A stretch of 24,300 nucleotides of DNA from assembly GCA_964582375.1 (NCBI GenBank), contig CAZORL010000022.1, positions 1 to 24,300 on the forward strand, written 5' to 3'. The notes below the pieces were generated by a model. It ran no database searches. It was not told the origin of the DNA and worked only from the letters and a program-made list of their open reading frames with translations. Position numbers and translations under genes: made by a program. This DNA comes from CAKSQF01 sp964582375 (GTDB lineage Bacteria; Bacillota; Clostridia; Oscillospirales; CAG-272). This document shows positions 6,999 through 14,767 of the stretch, one piece after another (position 1 is the stretch's first letter; every line of letters begins with the position of its first letter).

Positions 6999-9467
6999 TC
7001 AAGACGGCTCTATCACGAGATTGTCGTACTCTGTGGTAGTGCGATATCCGCGCATACCGGCCATGCCGTGTGCGTAAGGCTCTTTATCGGTATACTCGAT
7101 GACAAGTTCGCCGTCGAGCCATACTCTGATGGTGTCATCCTCCGCCTGAACCTTCAAATTGTGCGTTTCGCCGAGCTTCATCTCTTTTTTATAGAACTTG
7201 ACCTCATCAAACTCGTAGTTGACCTTGGCAAGCGAGACGCCTTTTGCAGTCAGGGCAATATAGTAGCCCTCGTAATAGCTCGAACCCTTGGAGAGGTTAT
7301 TGCTCTCACCTGTTGCGGGATTGGTGATGCGAACCGCAAGACCTGCGTCGTGGTTGCCCTCGGTCGGGGTTATATCAGCCGAGATCGTGTAGTTTGCCCA
7401 GCCCTTATCGCCGTAGAGAATTTTGCCGAGTGCGCCATGGTCGCCTGTTGTGCCGAGGACGAGCTGACCGTCCTTGACCTTCCAGTTACCGTCCGAATAA
7501 GCGGTTTTGCCCGCACCTTTTGCGAAATCAAGGCTCATGGCGGTGACCTCTTTGGTGAGCGTGAGGTCGTAATAGAGCACCTCGACACCGTCGCCGAGAT
7601 AGCGGAAGGAGATAGTTCCCATGCCCTTCTCAAGCTCGATATCGTGTGCGATGAATGCATGCGTGCTGCCCGACTTGGTGAGCTTTACGGTGGTCAACAG
7701 CTTGCCGTTTTGATATATCTCGACATCTGTGTCATTTTCTGCCGCATATTCGAACATAATGTCGTATTTGCCGGTCTTCGAGACATTTACGGTATAGTTG
7801 AAATATTTGTTTGCCGCCGCGACGAGTGACTTCTCGGTGTTTGCCTTGCCATTGGTCTCGTAATCGGTCTCCATGCAGGTAACAGCCTCAAGACGACCCT
7901 CGATCGGCTTAAAGTAATCTCTGATCGAGGACTGATTTGCCTCTGCCGAAACGCCGGTAAATCCGACGACCGTGTCGCCGCTCTCGGATGTGACGCCGCA
8001 TTTTCCGCCGCCAAGCTTGCTCTCGGTAATGAGCAGCTCGCGACCGTTTACGAAGAAGGTGTAGCTGTCGCCGTCACGCTTTACGGTGAGCATCTGAAGT
8101 GCATTGAAGTTGTATTTTTCTCTGAAGCTCTTGACAAGATCGCTTTCAACCACGGTAGGCTCGCCGTTTACGACGAATGTGACCACAAGCTTGCTCTTTG
8201 CGGTATCAAATATCGCCTTGCCGTAGTTGTTGTCGTCGGTGTAGCCGAAGATGATGCCCGCATTGCCGCCGATCGACATGAAGTTTGCTTCCATTGTGTA
8301 TTTATCGGCAAAGGTCGCTTTGGTGAGAACCTTTGCGCCCGAAGAAAGAGCAAGACCTCCCTCGGTGAGTGTTGCCGAGCCAAGATCGAATGCGGACGCA
8401 TCAGAGCCTGTCGTGAAATACGAATAAGCGTCGGGCATCTCGGGTTTCTGCTGAGCGTCAACCGTCGGGCCGAGAACTTCCATGTGCTTGCCGTTGAAAA
8501 CAAGGCGATCGATCCTCATGTCACGCTGAGGAACGGCACCGGCCGTCGTATGGTAGACTATATAGTAGCTGTCAAGATTCGGCCCCATGACAGTCGAGCT
8601 GTGACCGATGCCGTAGCAGTTGTCCTCGGTCGATACAAGAAGCGGACTGTTCTTTGCTGCAGCAAAATTGCGGGGATTTTTAGCCGAGGTTGCATAATCT
8701 ATACGGTATCCGCGACTCCAGACATGGTTGCCGGTATATGTGAGATAGTACATTCCGTTGTAATAGATAACCATCGGTCCCTCGGTCCAGTCGCCCATAT
8801 ACGCACCGATGGTATCACCGCTGTCCGAAACCTTTGTGGGGGAGGACATGGTGTACATCATGATCCCCTTGGTTCCTGCGGAGTAAAAATACCACTTGCC
8901 GTCGTTGTCGATGAAAATGTGACCGTCGATCGAGTGTCCCCAGTTGTCGGTGACTATCTCGAACGGACCGAGCGGAGACTCACTGCGCAAAGTGTAATGT
9001 CCGTTTCCTGCAGGAGAGGTGACCATGTAGAAATATCCGTTGTAATAGGTGACCTCGGGAGCATAAGCACCCGTTGTCTCTTTGTCACGATTGCAATATC
9101 CGCCGTATGTCCACGTTACAAGATCGGGAGAGGTCCATACCTGTATGCCTCTGTTTCCGTCCTTGGTCGAGCAGTAAAGATAATATGTACCGTTCCAGCG
9201 CATGACGAACGGGTCGCCGACGCCGTAGGATGACCATGCTTTTTTGGTTTTCGGAGTGATCAGCGGATTTTTGAAAGTCTCAACATTGCTCGTATCGACC
9301 ACTTGAAGCCCGTTTTTTTCGTTTTCCATGCCAGTCGGATCTCCTTTCGTTTGTACCGCCGTGGTAGTCGTCGCACCGCTTTTGTCGTTGCAAGCCGCAA
9401 GCGGCAGGATCATGAGGGACGCAAGGATCAGCGATACGATCCCTCTTGCTTTGAATTTTTTCGACAT
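6999..9467 (-). CDS. GH43-family glycosidase lipoprotein, second paralogue
   Basis: 822 residues from the ATG at 9467. A longer version from 9503 would put 12 residues including a Cys before the signal peptide, so I prefer 9467, although its AAAGGA is about 14 bases upstream. Residues 1-26 form a lipoprotein signal peptide with lipobox LAAC (Cys26), then a Thr-rich linker. The GH43 propeller (about 65-345) has Asp85 (GDPFVMRWNG, base), Asp181 (SIDGHIFID) and Glu229 (DWTEGPMVIYYNG, acid). The three C-terminal beta domains match those of the 1138-3612 protein, including shared stretches such as FADKYT and FGYTDDNNYG. The two are clear paralogues whose many differences suggest an old duplication with different substrates. 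The enzyme should sit on the outer face of the membrane and trim arabino-, xylo- or galacto-configured sidechains. Confidence 0.9.
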   Translation of the reverse strand: MSKKFKARGIVSLILASLMILPLAACNDKSGATTTTAVQTKGDPTGMENEKNGLQVVDTSNVETFKNPLITPKTKKAWSSYGVGDPFVMRWNGTYYLYCSTKDGNRGIQVWTSPDLVTWTYGGYCNRDKETTGAYAPEVTYYNGYFYMVTSPAGNGHYTLRSESPLGPFEIVTDNWGHSIDGHIFIDNDGKWYFYSAGTKGIMMYTMSSPTKVSDSGDTIGAYMGDWTEGPMVIYYNGMYYLTYTGNHVWSRGYRIDYATSAKNPRNFAAAKNSPLLVSTEDNCYGIGHSSTVMGPNLDSYYIVYHTTAGAVPQRDMRIDRLVFNGKHMEVLGPTVDAQQKPEMPDAYSYFTTGSDASAFDLGSATLTEGGLALSSGAKVLTKATFADKYTMEANFMSIGGNAGIIFGYTDDNNYGKAIFDTAKSKLVVTFVVNGEPTVVESDLVKSFREKYNFNALQMLTVKRDGDSYTFFVNGRELLITESKLGGGKCGVTSESGDTVVGFTGVSAEANQSSIRDYFKPIEGRLEAVTCMETDYETNGKANTEKSLVAAANKYFNYTVNVSKTGKYDIMFEYAAENDTDVEIYQNGKLLTTVKLTKSGSTHAFIAHDIELEKGMGTISFRYLGDGVEVLYYDLTLTKEVTAMSLDFAKGAGKTAYSDGNWKVKDGQLVLGTTGDHGALGKILYGDKGWANYTISADITPTEGNHDAGLAVRITNPATGESNNLSKGSSYYEGYYIALTAKGVSLAKVNYEFDEVKFYKKEMKLGETHNLKVQAEDDTIRVWLDGELVIEYTDKEPYAHGMAGMRGYRTTTEYDNLVIEPS

Positions 9468-9560
9468 TTTGTTACATTTGTTCCTTTCGATCACAGGCGT
9501 CATGTCGCCTTTGATGTTTTTGTTGAAAGTGATGTTTTCCCCACTTTCTCTTTACCATTG

Positions 9561-9588
9561 ATTATACCACATTCAGCCTCTTTTTCAA
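9561..9588 (-). promoter_or_regulatory. Promoter for the GH43 gene at 6999-9467
   Basis: On the minus strand, TTGAAA (9588-9583) and a perfect TATAAT (9566-9561) are separated by 16 bp, with TGTGG leading into the -10. The leader to the ATG at 9467 is about 87 bases. Confidence 0.82.
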
Positions 9589-9596
9589 TGGAAAAA

Positions 9597-9629
9597 TCGG
9601 ACATGATTGTGTATGGTTCGGACATGATT
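9597..9629. promoter_or_regulatory. Two 12-bp direct repeats next to the GH43 promoter (probable activator site)
   Basis: TCGGACATGATT occurs at 9597-9608 and again, identically, at 9618-9629. The repeat period is 21 bp, two turns of the helix, and the nearer copy lies 9 bases upstream of the -35 box. AraC/XylS-family activators commonly bind such same-face direct repeats abutting the -35, so a sugar-responsive activator is a plausible ligand. No such regulator gene is in the window. Confidence 0.6.
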
Positions 9630-9790
9630 TGAAGATGATCGGCAATAATTCAAAAAATCGCCAAAAATGACAAGAAAATCGAACTGTGATTGTATATCGA
9701 GAGCCGAAAAGCATGGTTTACGATCATCTATTGTGCAACCTTACCAAAAAGATATGTAAAATTTCGGTAAATCTTTTGTTATTTAGGGGT

Positions 9791-9819
9791 TTGCATTTTT
9801 TGAAAAAATGTGGTACAAT
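9791..9819 (+). promoter_or_regulatory. Promoter of the purine salvage and uptake operon
   Basis: TTGCAT (9791-9796) and TACAAT (9814-9819) are separated by 17 bp, with an extended -10 (TGTGG). The 29-bp unit differs at only three positions from the tRNA-Ser promoter at 15868-15896. The start site near 9826 lies about 30 bases before the riboswitch. Confidence 0.85.
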
Positions 9820-9854
9820 AGAGCATCGGACGAGATGTGTCGATTTTCGATATA

Positions 9855-9920
9855 ACCAATATAAATTCGAGAAAACGGGTCGAATGTTTCTACCGTGCCC
9901 CCAAGGTCGCGACTATTGGC
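9855..9920 (+). promoter_or_regulatory. Guanine-class purine riboswitch aptamer
   Basis: P1 is CCAAT (9856-9860) with ATTGG (9915-9919), and J1/2 is ATAA. P2 is ATTCGA (9865-9870) with TCGAAT (9880-9885). J2/3 holds the conserved GTTTCTACC (9886-9894), P3 runs about 94-99 with 106-111, and J3/1 is GACTA. The C in GACTA (9913) is the ligand-pairing base and marks guanine/hypoxanthine rather than adenine. The GG at the end of L2 can pair with the CC in L3, as in the known kissing loops, although L3 is shorter than usual. Position just upstream of xpt is classic. Ligand binding should favour the terminator and shut the operon off when guanine is plentiful. Confidence 0.9.
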
Positions 9921-9925
9921 ATCTG

Positions 9926-9940
9926 CCGCAAATTTTGCGG
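9926..9940 (+). other. Small hairpin between aptamer and terminator
   Basis: CCGCAAA and TTTGCGG form a perfect short hairpin 6 bases after the aptamer. It may be part of the expression platform; I could not identify the antiterminator pairing with certainty. Confidence 0.45.
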
Positions 9941-9988
9941 TATCTTCCCCCAATTTTCTCATTTTATGGGTACAGTTATGTCTTGAAT

Positions 9989-10012
9989 CAGACCTCTCGA
10001 GGTCTGTTTTTT
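9989..10012 (+). terminator. Riboswitch-controlled terminator upstream of xpt
   Basis: CAGACC pairs with GGTCTG around a short loop (TCTCGA), followed by TTTTTT. It lies between the guanine aptamer and the xpt start codon, as expected for transcriptional attenuation. Confidence 0.85.
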
Positions 10013-10054
10013 GCATTTTTGCGGCAGACTACGCTTGAAAGGACGCTCTCAAAA

Positions 10055-10630
10055 ATGAAGGAACTTGAAGAAAGAATCATAAAGGACGGCGTTGTACTGT
10101 CGAAAGACATTCTCAAGGTCAATACATTTTTCAATCAACAGCTCGACACGCGCCTTGTCATGGATGCGGGTCATGAGATCGCACGCCTTTTTGAGAGCGA
10201 CAATGTTACCAAAATACTCACCATCGAAGCATCGGGGATCGCCATAGCTACGGCAGCAGCCGTATATCTCGGCGTCCCCGTTGTTTTTGCGAAGAAGCAC
10301 CAAGCATCGACTCAGGTCGGGCAGATGCTCACCGCCGAGATAAAGTCAATGACGCACGGCAACAGCTACACTGCCGTTGTTCCCGCGTCGCTTATCTCAA
10401 AGGAAGATCGCATTTTGATAGTTGACGATTTTCTCGCGCGCGGCGAGGCACTTCGCGGACTCATCACGATCGCAGAGTCGGCAGGGGCACATCTTTGCGG
10501 CTGTGCGGTCGGAATCGAAAAGCGTTTTCAGGGCGGCGGAGACGAGCTTCGTGCAAAGGGTATTCGCGTTCTGTCGCTTGCAAGCATTGAAAAGATGTCG
10601 CCGGATGAGGGCATCGTCTTTTCGCACTAA
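10055..10630 (+). CDS. xpt: Xanthine phosphoribosyltransferase
   Basis: 191 residues from ATG 10055, the normal Xpt length, with AAAGGA at 10038-10043. The enzyme converts xanthine (and less well guanine) plus PRPP to XMP or GMP, salvaging purine bases in the cytoplasm. The PRPP-binding motif LIVDDFLARGEAL lies at residues 121-133. The second Xpt signature, EASGIAIATAAA, is at 58-69 and contacts the base region. FAKKHQASTQ (about 78-87) is also typical of the family. The open frame extends further upstream but runs through the riboswitch, so it is not coding there. It is the first gene behind a guanine riboswitch and is followed after 46 bp, without a terminator, by a nucleoside-type transporter, which supports a joint role in purine recovery. 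Confidence 0.95.
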   Translation: MKELEERIIKDGVVLSKDILKVNTFFNQQLDTRLVMDAGHEIARLFESDNVTKILTIEASGIAIATAAAVYLGVPVVFAKKHQASTQVGQMLTAEIKSMTHGNSYTAVVPASLISKEDRILIVDDFLARGEALRGLITIAESAGAHLCGCAVGIEKRFQGGGDELRAKGIRVLSLASIEKMSPDEGIVFSH

Positions 10631-10676
10631 CCAAGTTCCCCAAAAAAATTATATATATAAAGAGGAGAAAAAAATT

Positions 10677-11969
10677 ATGTTCAAGAAAGTACTGTCAGTT
10701 CTGCTCACTGCGGCAATGCTCATTTCGGGCACTGTGATGCTCGCATCCTGCTCGGATGAGGGCGACGCAGACCTCAAGGTCGGCGCGATCATGGTCGGCG
10801 ACGATAGTGAGGGCTACACACTCGCACACAAAAACGGCATCAATGCTGCTGTCAAGGCGATCAAGGAAAAGACCGGCAAGGTCGTTTCGGTCTCCTGGAA
10901 GGAAAAGGTCGAAGAGACCGATGAATGCTCCAAGGCTGCCGAATCTCTTATCGCAGGCGGCGCAACGCTCATCATTTCCAACTCCTACGGTCATCAGGAC
11001 TACATGAAGTCTGTTGCCGACAAGCACGAGAAGGTTCAGTTCGTTGCAATGACCGGTGACTTCGCCGCAATCTGCGGATCGAAGAACCTCCACAACGCCT
11101 TCACAAGCGTTTACGAGTCTCGTTACGTATCGGGTGTCGTTGCAGGCATGAAGCTCAAAGAGCTCGTTGATAACAACGAGATCAAGGACAACAACAAAAA
11201 CGGCGATAACATCAAGATCGGTTACGTCGGCGCATTCCCCTATGCAGAGGTCGTTTCGGGCTACACCGCATTCTACCTTGGCATGAAGTCTGTTGTCGAG
11301 AACATCACCATGGAAGTTGTTTACACTCAGTCTTGGTTCTCCGAGTCTCTCGAGGGCGAGGCTGCAAAGTATCTGATGAGCCAGGGCTGTGTCATCATCG
11401 GTCAGCATGCTGACTCGACGGGTGCTCCCGCAGCAGTTCAGGCTGCTCGTCAGGCAGGCACATACACCAACGTTTACAGCGTAGGTTACAACGTTGACAT
11501 GCTCACCGCAGCTCCCGATGTAGCTCTTACCTCGGCTGCAAACAACTGGGAAGTTTACTACGAAGAGCTCTTCACCCTCGCACTTGAGGGCAAAGAGATC
11601 CCCACCGACTGGTCCAAGGGATATGCTGACAACGCCGTATCGATCACAAAGCTCGGCAAGGCATGCGCAGCCGGCACTCAGGAAAAGGTTGACGCTACCA
11701 TCAATGCTATCAAAGACGGCTCGCTCAAGGTATTTGACACAAGCAAGTTCACCGTTGGCGGTCAGGCAATAACCGAGGCCAATGTCGATCTGTCCTACAT
11801 GGACTTCTCGGGAGACGCTCCCAAGGTAGTCTACCAGGGCGAGACAAAGAACGCGCTCGTTACCGAGAACGGCATCACCTACTTCAGTGAGTCCACTCTC
11901 CGTGCAGCTCCTTACTTCCAGCTCCGTATCGACGGCATCGTTGAGAACAGCGATCAGAAGTTCGAATAA
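10677..11969 (+). CDS. BMP-family nucleoside-binding lipoprotein of an ABC importer
   Basis: 430 residues from ATG 10677 behind AGAGGAG (10661-10667). Upstream in-frame codons overlap xpt and are not coding. Residues 1-25 are a lipoprotein signal peptide ending LASC (Cys25). The mature part is a PnrA/BmpA-type periplasmic-binding fold: a first strand with KVGAIMVGDDSEGYT, the ISNSYGHQDY segment (about 100), the IKIGYVGAFPYAEV linker segment (about 180) and the ADSTGAPAAVQAA loop (about 245). Members bind purine nucleosides and deliver them to a branched-chain-type ABC permease. It is longer than many BMP proteins (about 340-360) owing to a C-terminal extension. The three transporter subunits follow directly. 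Guanosine or inosine is the likely ligand given the guanine riboswitch, but specificity is inferred. Confidence 0.92.
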   Translation: MFKKVLSVLLTAAMLISGTVMLASCSDEGDADLKVGAIMVGDDSEGYTLAHKNGINAAVKAIKEKTGKVVSVSWKEKVEETDECSKAAESLIAGGATLIISNSYGHQDYMKSVADKHEKVQFVAMTGDFAAICGSKNLHNAFTSVYESRYVSGVVAGMKLKELVDNNEIKDNNKNGDNIKIGYVGAFPYAEVVSGYTAFYLGMKSVVENITMEVVYTQSWFSESLEGEAAKYLMSQGCVIIGQHADSTGAPAAVQAARQAGTYTNVYSVGYNVDMLTAAPDVALTSAANNWEVYYEELFTLALEGKEIPTDWSKGYADNAVSITKLGKACAAGTQEKVDATINAIKDGSLKVFDTSKFTVGGQAITEANVDLSYMDFSGDAPKVVYQGETKNALVTENGITYFSESTLRAAPYFQLRIDGIVENSDQKFE

Positions 11970-12006
11970 TCGAAAAACATTTATTTACTATTTAACCTAT
12001 CAACCC

Positions 12007-12033
12007 GGAGGAAACGGCGAAAACCGTTTCCTC
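12007..12033 (+). other. Intercistronic hairpin after the binding-protein gene
   Basis: GAGGAAACGG (12008-12017) pairs perfectly with CCGTTTCCTC (12024-12033) around a 6-base loop, followed by TTTGGGC with no full T-tract. Such hairpins after the solute-binding gene often allow it to be expressed above the membrane components, by partial termination or mRNA protection. That function is inferred here. Confidence 0.55.
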
Positions 12034-12134
12034 TTTGGGCTTATTTGACCGAAAAGACCGAAGAGGGTCAGATCGGTCCCCAAGATCGACAAAAAAGTCG
12101 GATCTATATAATTTCTGCAAAGGAAAACAAAGTG

Positions 12135-13673
12135 ATGAACGAAACGCTCGCTATCCGAATGGAAAACATAAGCAAATCGTTCGGCGAGGTCAAGGCGAAC
12201 AGCAATGTTAAGCTTGAACTGCGTCGCGGCGAGATACTTTCACTTCTCGGCGAAAACGGAAGCGGAAAGACAACGCTTATGAACATGCTGTCGGGAATCT
12301 ACTACCCCGACGAGGGCAAGATCTTTATTAACGGTGAGGAAAAAACGATCCGTTCCCCCCACGACGCATTTGCGGCGGGGATCGGCATGATACATCAGCA
12401 TTTTAAGCTGGTCGATGTCTTCACCGCTGCCGAAAACGTCGCTCTCGGTGCGGAAGGTGAAGAATACAATCTTAAGGCGGTAAAAGCGAAGATCAACAAG
12501 ATCTGCGCACTCTACGGATTTGAGATCAACCCCGACCAAAAGGTCTACAACATGTCGGTCTCGCAAAAGCAGACACTTGAGATAATCAAGGTTCTCTATC
12601 GCGGAGCGGACATACTCATTCTTGACGAGCCGACCGCCGTTCTCACCCCTCAGGAGACCGACAGACTCTTTGCCATCCTCCGTGCAATGCGCGCTGACGG
12701 CAAGGCGATAATCATCATTACCCACAAATTAAACGAGGTGCTTGAAATATCCGACCGCATCATGATAATGCGCCGCGGCGAATATGTTGACACCATCGAC
12801 ACAAAAGACGCAAACGAGCAGATCCTTTCCGACATGATGGTCGGCAAGAAGGTCGAGCTGAACATCGCGCGCTCGACCCCCGAAAATGTCCAAAAGCGTC
12901 TTGAGGTATCGCATCTGACCTGCCTTAACGAATACGGGCTTCCCGTGCTCTCGGATGTCTCCTTTGTCGCAAACGGCGGCGAGATACTCGGCATTGCGGG
13001 CATTTCGGGATGCGGACAGAAAGAGCTTCTCGAATCGATCGCGGGACTTCAAAAGACCGAGATCGGCGCATCGATATCCTACTTCCCTCCCAATCAATCG
13101 GAAACCAAGGAGCTTATCGGCAAAAATCCTAAGCAGATCCGCGAATACGGCATCTCGCTCTCATTCGTCCCCGAGGACAGACTCGGTATGGGACTTGTCG
13201 GCTCGATGGGCATGACCGAAAACATGCTCCTCAAAAATTACGGCATCGGGCATTCGCTTTTTGTTGAAACAAGTGCTGCAAAGGCACTTTCGGAGAAGAT
13301 CCTTGACGAGCTCGGAGTCGTCACTCCGAGCATCAACACCCCCGTCCGCAAGCTGTCGGGAGGAAATGTTCAAAAGGTGCTCGTCGGACGCGAGATAGCC
13401 TCCGCACCGACAGTACTCATGACCGCATATGCAGTGCGCGGACTTGATATCAATACCTCATATACGATATACAATCTGCTCGAGGAACAAAAGAAAAAGG
13501 GAGTTGCCGTCATTTATGTCGGCGAGGATCTCGATGTTCTCCTCGCACTCTGCGACAAGATCTTAGTCCTTTGTGCAGGCAGGGTCAACGGCATTATTGA
13601 CGCAAGGACCGCAACCAAGGAGCAGATCGGTCTGCTTATGACAAATCTGAAGGAGGAACACGGCAATGACTAA
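12135..13673 (+). CDS. ABC transporter ATP-binding protein, two-domain nucleoside (BMP) type
   Basis: 512 residues from ATG 12135, the usual length of NupO/YufO-type ATPases. AAAGGA lies about 11 bases upstream, and a GTG one codon earlier is possible. The N-terminal ATPase domain has Walker A GENGSGKT (39-46), a Q-loop in GMIHQHFKL (about 84-92), signature SVSQKQ (141-146) and Walker B ILILDEP (160-166). The C-terminal domain has the degenerate Walker A of this family (AGISGCGQKE), an intact LSGGNVQK signature and a Walker B region reading TAYAVRGLD, where relatives usually have AxPTRGLD. As in the family, the second site is probably weak or inactive in hydrolysis. It powers import through the two permeases downstream and overlaps the first by 8 nt. 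Confidence 0.93.
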   Translation: MNETLAIRMENISKSFGEVKANSNVKLELRRGEILSLLGENGSGKTTLMNMLSGIYYPDEGKIFINGEEKTIRSPHDAFAAGIGMIHQHFKLVDVFTAAENVALGAEGEEYNLKAVKAKINKICALYGFEINPDQKVYNMSVSQKQTLEIIKVLYRGADILILDEPTAVLTPQETDRLFAILRAMRADGKAIIIITHKLNEVLEISDRIMIMRRGEYVDTIDTKDANEQILSDMMVGKKVELNIARSTPENVQKRLEVSHLTCLNEYGLPVLSDVSFVANGGEILGIAGISGCGQKELLESIAGLQKTEIGASISYFPPNQSETKELIGKNPKQIREYGISLSFVPEDRLGMGLVGSMGMTENMLLKNYGIGHSLFVETSAAKALSEKILDELGVVTPSINTPVRKLSGGNVQKVLVGREIASAPTVLMTAYAVRGLDINTSYTIYNLLEEQKKKGVAVIYVGEDLDVLLALCDKILVLCAGRVNGIIDARTATKEQIGLLMTNLKEEHGND

Positions 13674-14766
13674 CAAAGAAACCGCAAAGGTCAGAGAACC
13701 GCTCTTTCGCGTAATGCCCCGCACTGATATAAAGCCCTCGCTCGCAATGCTGTTCAGAGCAATATCGGTAGTCGGTGCGCTCATCGTCTGTGCGCTGTTT
13801 ATACTGTTTACGACAGGCATCAACCCGATCGCCGCACTCGGAACGATGGTCAAAGGTGCTTTCGGCAACAGCATATACATTTGGTCAACGATCAACACGA
13901 CAATAAAGCTGCTCTGCATCGCAGTCGCACTCGCTCCCGCATTCAAAATGAAGTTTTGGAACATCGGAGCAGAGGGTCAGGTGCTTGTCGGAGCACTTGC
14001 GACTGCATTCGTAATGATCAATTTCCAGGAGCTGCCGTCGGTGGTACTCTTCATTCTGATGTTCCTTGCCGCCGCTCTTGCAGGCATGATATGGGGTGTC
14101 ATCCCCGCGATCTTCCGCGCAAAGTGGGAGACTAACGAAACGCTCTTTACGCTTATGATGAACTACATAGCGATGCAGCTTGTCAGCTATTTCTACAATC
14201 AGTGGAAGGGCGATCATTCATCGCTCGGTCAGCTCAACAAGATCACCCAAGCGGGATGGTTTCCGCCGATCATGGGCGAGCGCACTTTTATAAGCGTTAT
14301 TGTCGTCGCCATCCTGACCGTGTTCATGTTCTTTTATCTTTCCAAGACAAAGCACGGCTATGAGATCTCGGTCGTCGGCGACTCGCAGTCAACCGCAAGA
14401 TACGCGGGCATCAACGTCAAGGCGGTAATGATCCGCACAATGGCATTGTCCGGACTGATCTGCGGCATATGCGGATGTTTGACCGTCGCCGGAGAGAGCC
14501 AAACGATCAGCGCAAACTCGGCAGGCGGATACGGCTTTACCGCGATCATCGTCGCATGGCTTGCAAAGTTCAACACCTTCTACATGGCAGGCATATCGCT
14601 CTTTATCGTCGCCCTCGAAAGAGGAACGACCCTCATATCCGATACATATGCGACCTTCAACAAATCGGCTTGCGATGTTGTCGTCGGAATCGTTCTTTTC
14701 TTCGTTATCGGATGCGAATTTTTCATAAATTACAGAGTATCACTCAGAAAAAAGGAGGGCAACTGA
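13666..14766 (+). CDS. ABC transporter permease 1, nucleoside type
   Basis: 366 residues; the ATG at 13666 overlaps the end of the ATPase gene by 8 nt, with GGAGG just upstream inside that gene, so translation is coupled. It is a polytopic membrane protein of the LivH/LivM-like BPD_transp_2 superfamily, with a first TM at about residues 29-50 and about eight to ten TM segments. KFWNIGAEGQVLVGALAT (about 102-119) is the hallmark conserved segment of BMP-type nucleoside permeases (NupP/YufP). The glycine-rich GYGFTAIIVAWLAKFN (about 287-302) is the usual second landmark near the ATPase contact. It pairs with the 334-residue permease downstream to form the channel. Confidence 0.93.
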   Translation: MTNKETAKVREPLFRVMPRTDIKPSLAMLFRAISVVGALIVCALFILFTTGINPIAALGTMVKGAFGNSIYIWSTINTTIKLLCIAVALAPAFKMKFWNIGAEGQVLVGALATAFVMINFQELPSVVLFILMFLAAALAGMIWGVIPAIFRAKWETNETLFTLMMNYIAMQLVSYFYNQWKGDHSSLGQLNKITQAGWFPPIMGERTFISVIVVAILTVFMFFYLSKTKHGYEISVVGDSQSTARYAGINVKAVMIRTMALSGLICGICGCLTVAGESQTISANSAGGYGFTAIIVAWLAKFNTFYMAGISLFIVALERGTTLISDTYATFNKSACDVVVGIVLFFVIGCEFFINYRVSLRKKEGN

Positions 14767-14767
14767 T

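Noticed and set aside
9720..9790. Possible inverted repeat around TTACC AAAAAGAT ... ATCTTTT before the xpt promoter
   Set aside because: The arms are short, AT-rich and imperfect, and could arise by chance in this composition.
9686..10054. Upstream extension of xpt through the leader
   Set aside because: It runs through the promoter, riboswitch aptamer and terminator; Xpt of normal length starts at 10055.
10422..10676. N-terminal extension of the nucleoside-binding lipoprotein into xpt
   Set aside because: The region is covered by xpt in another frame, and the ATG at 10677 has a strong binding site followed at once by a lipoprotein signal peptide.
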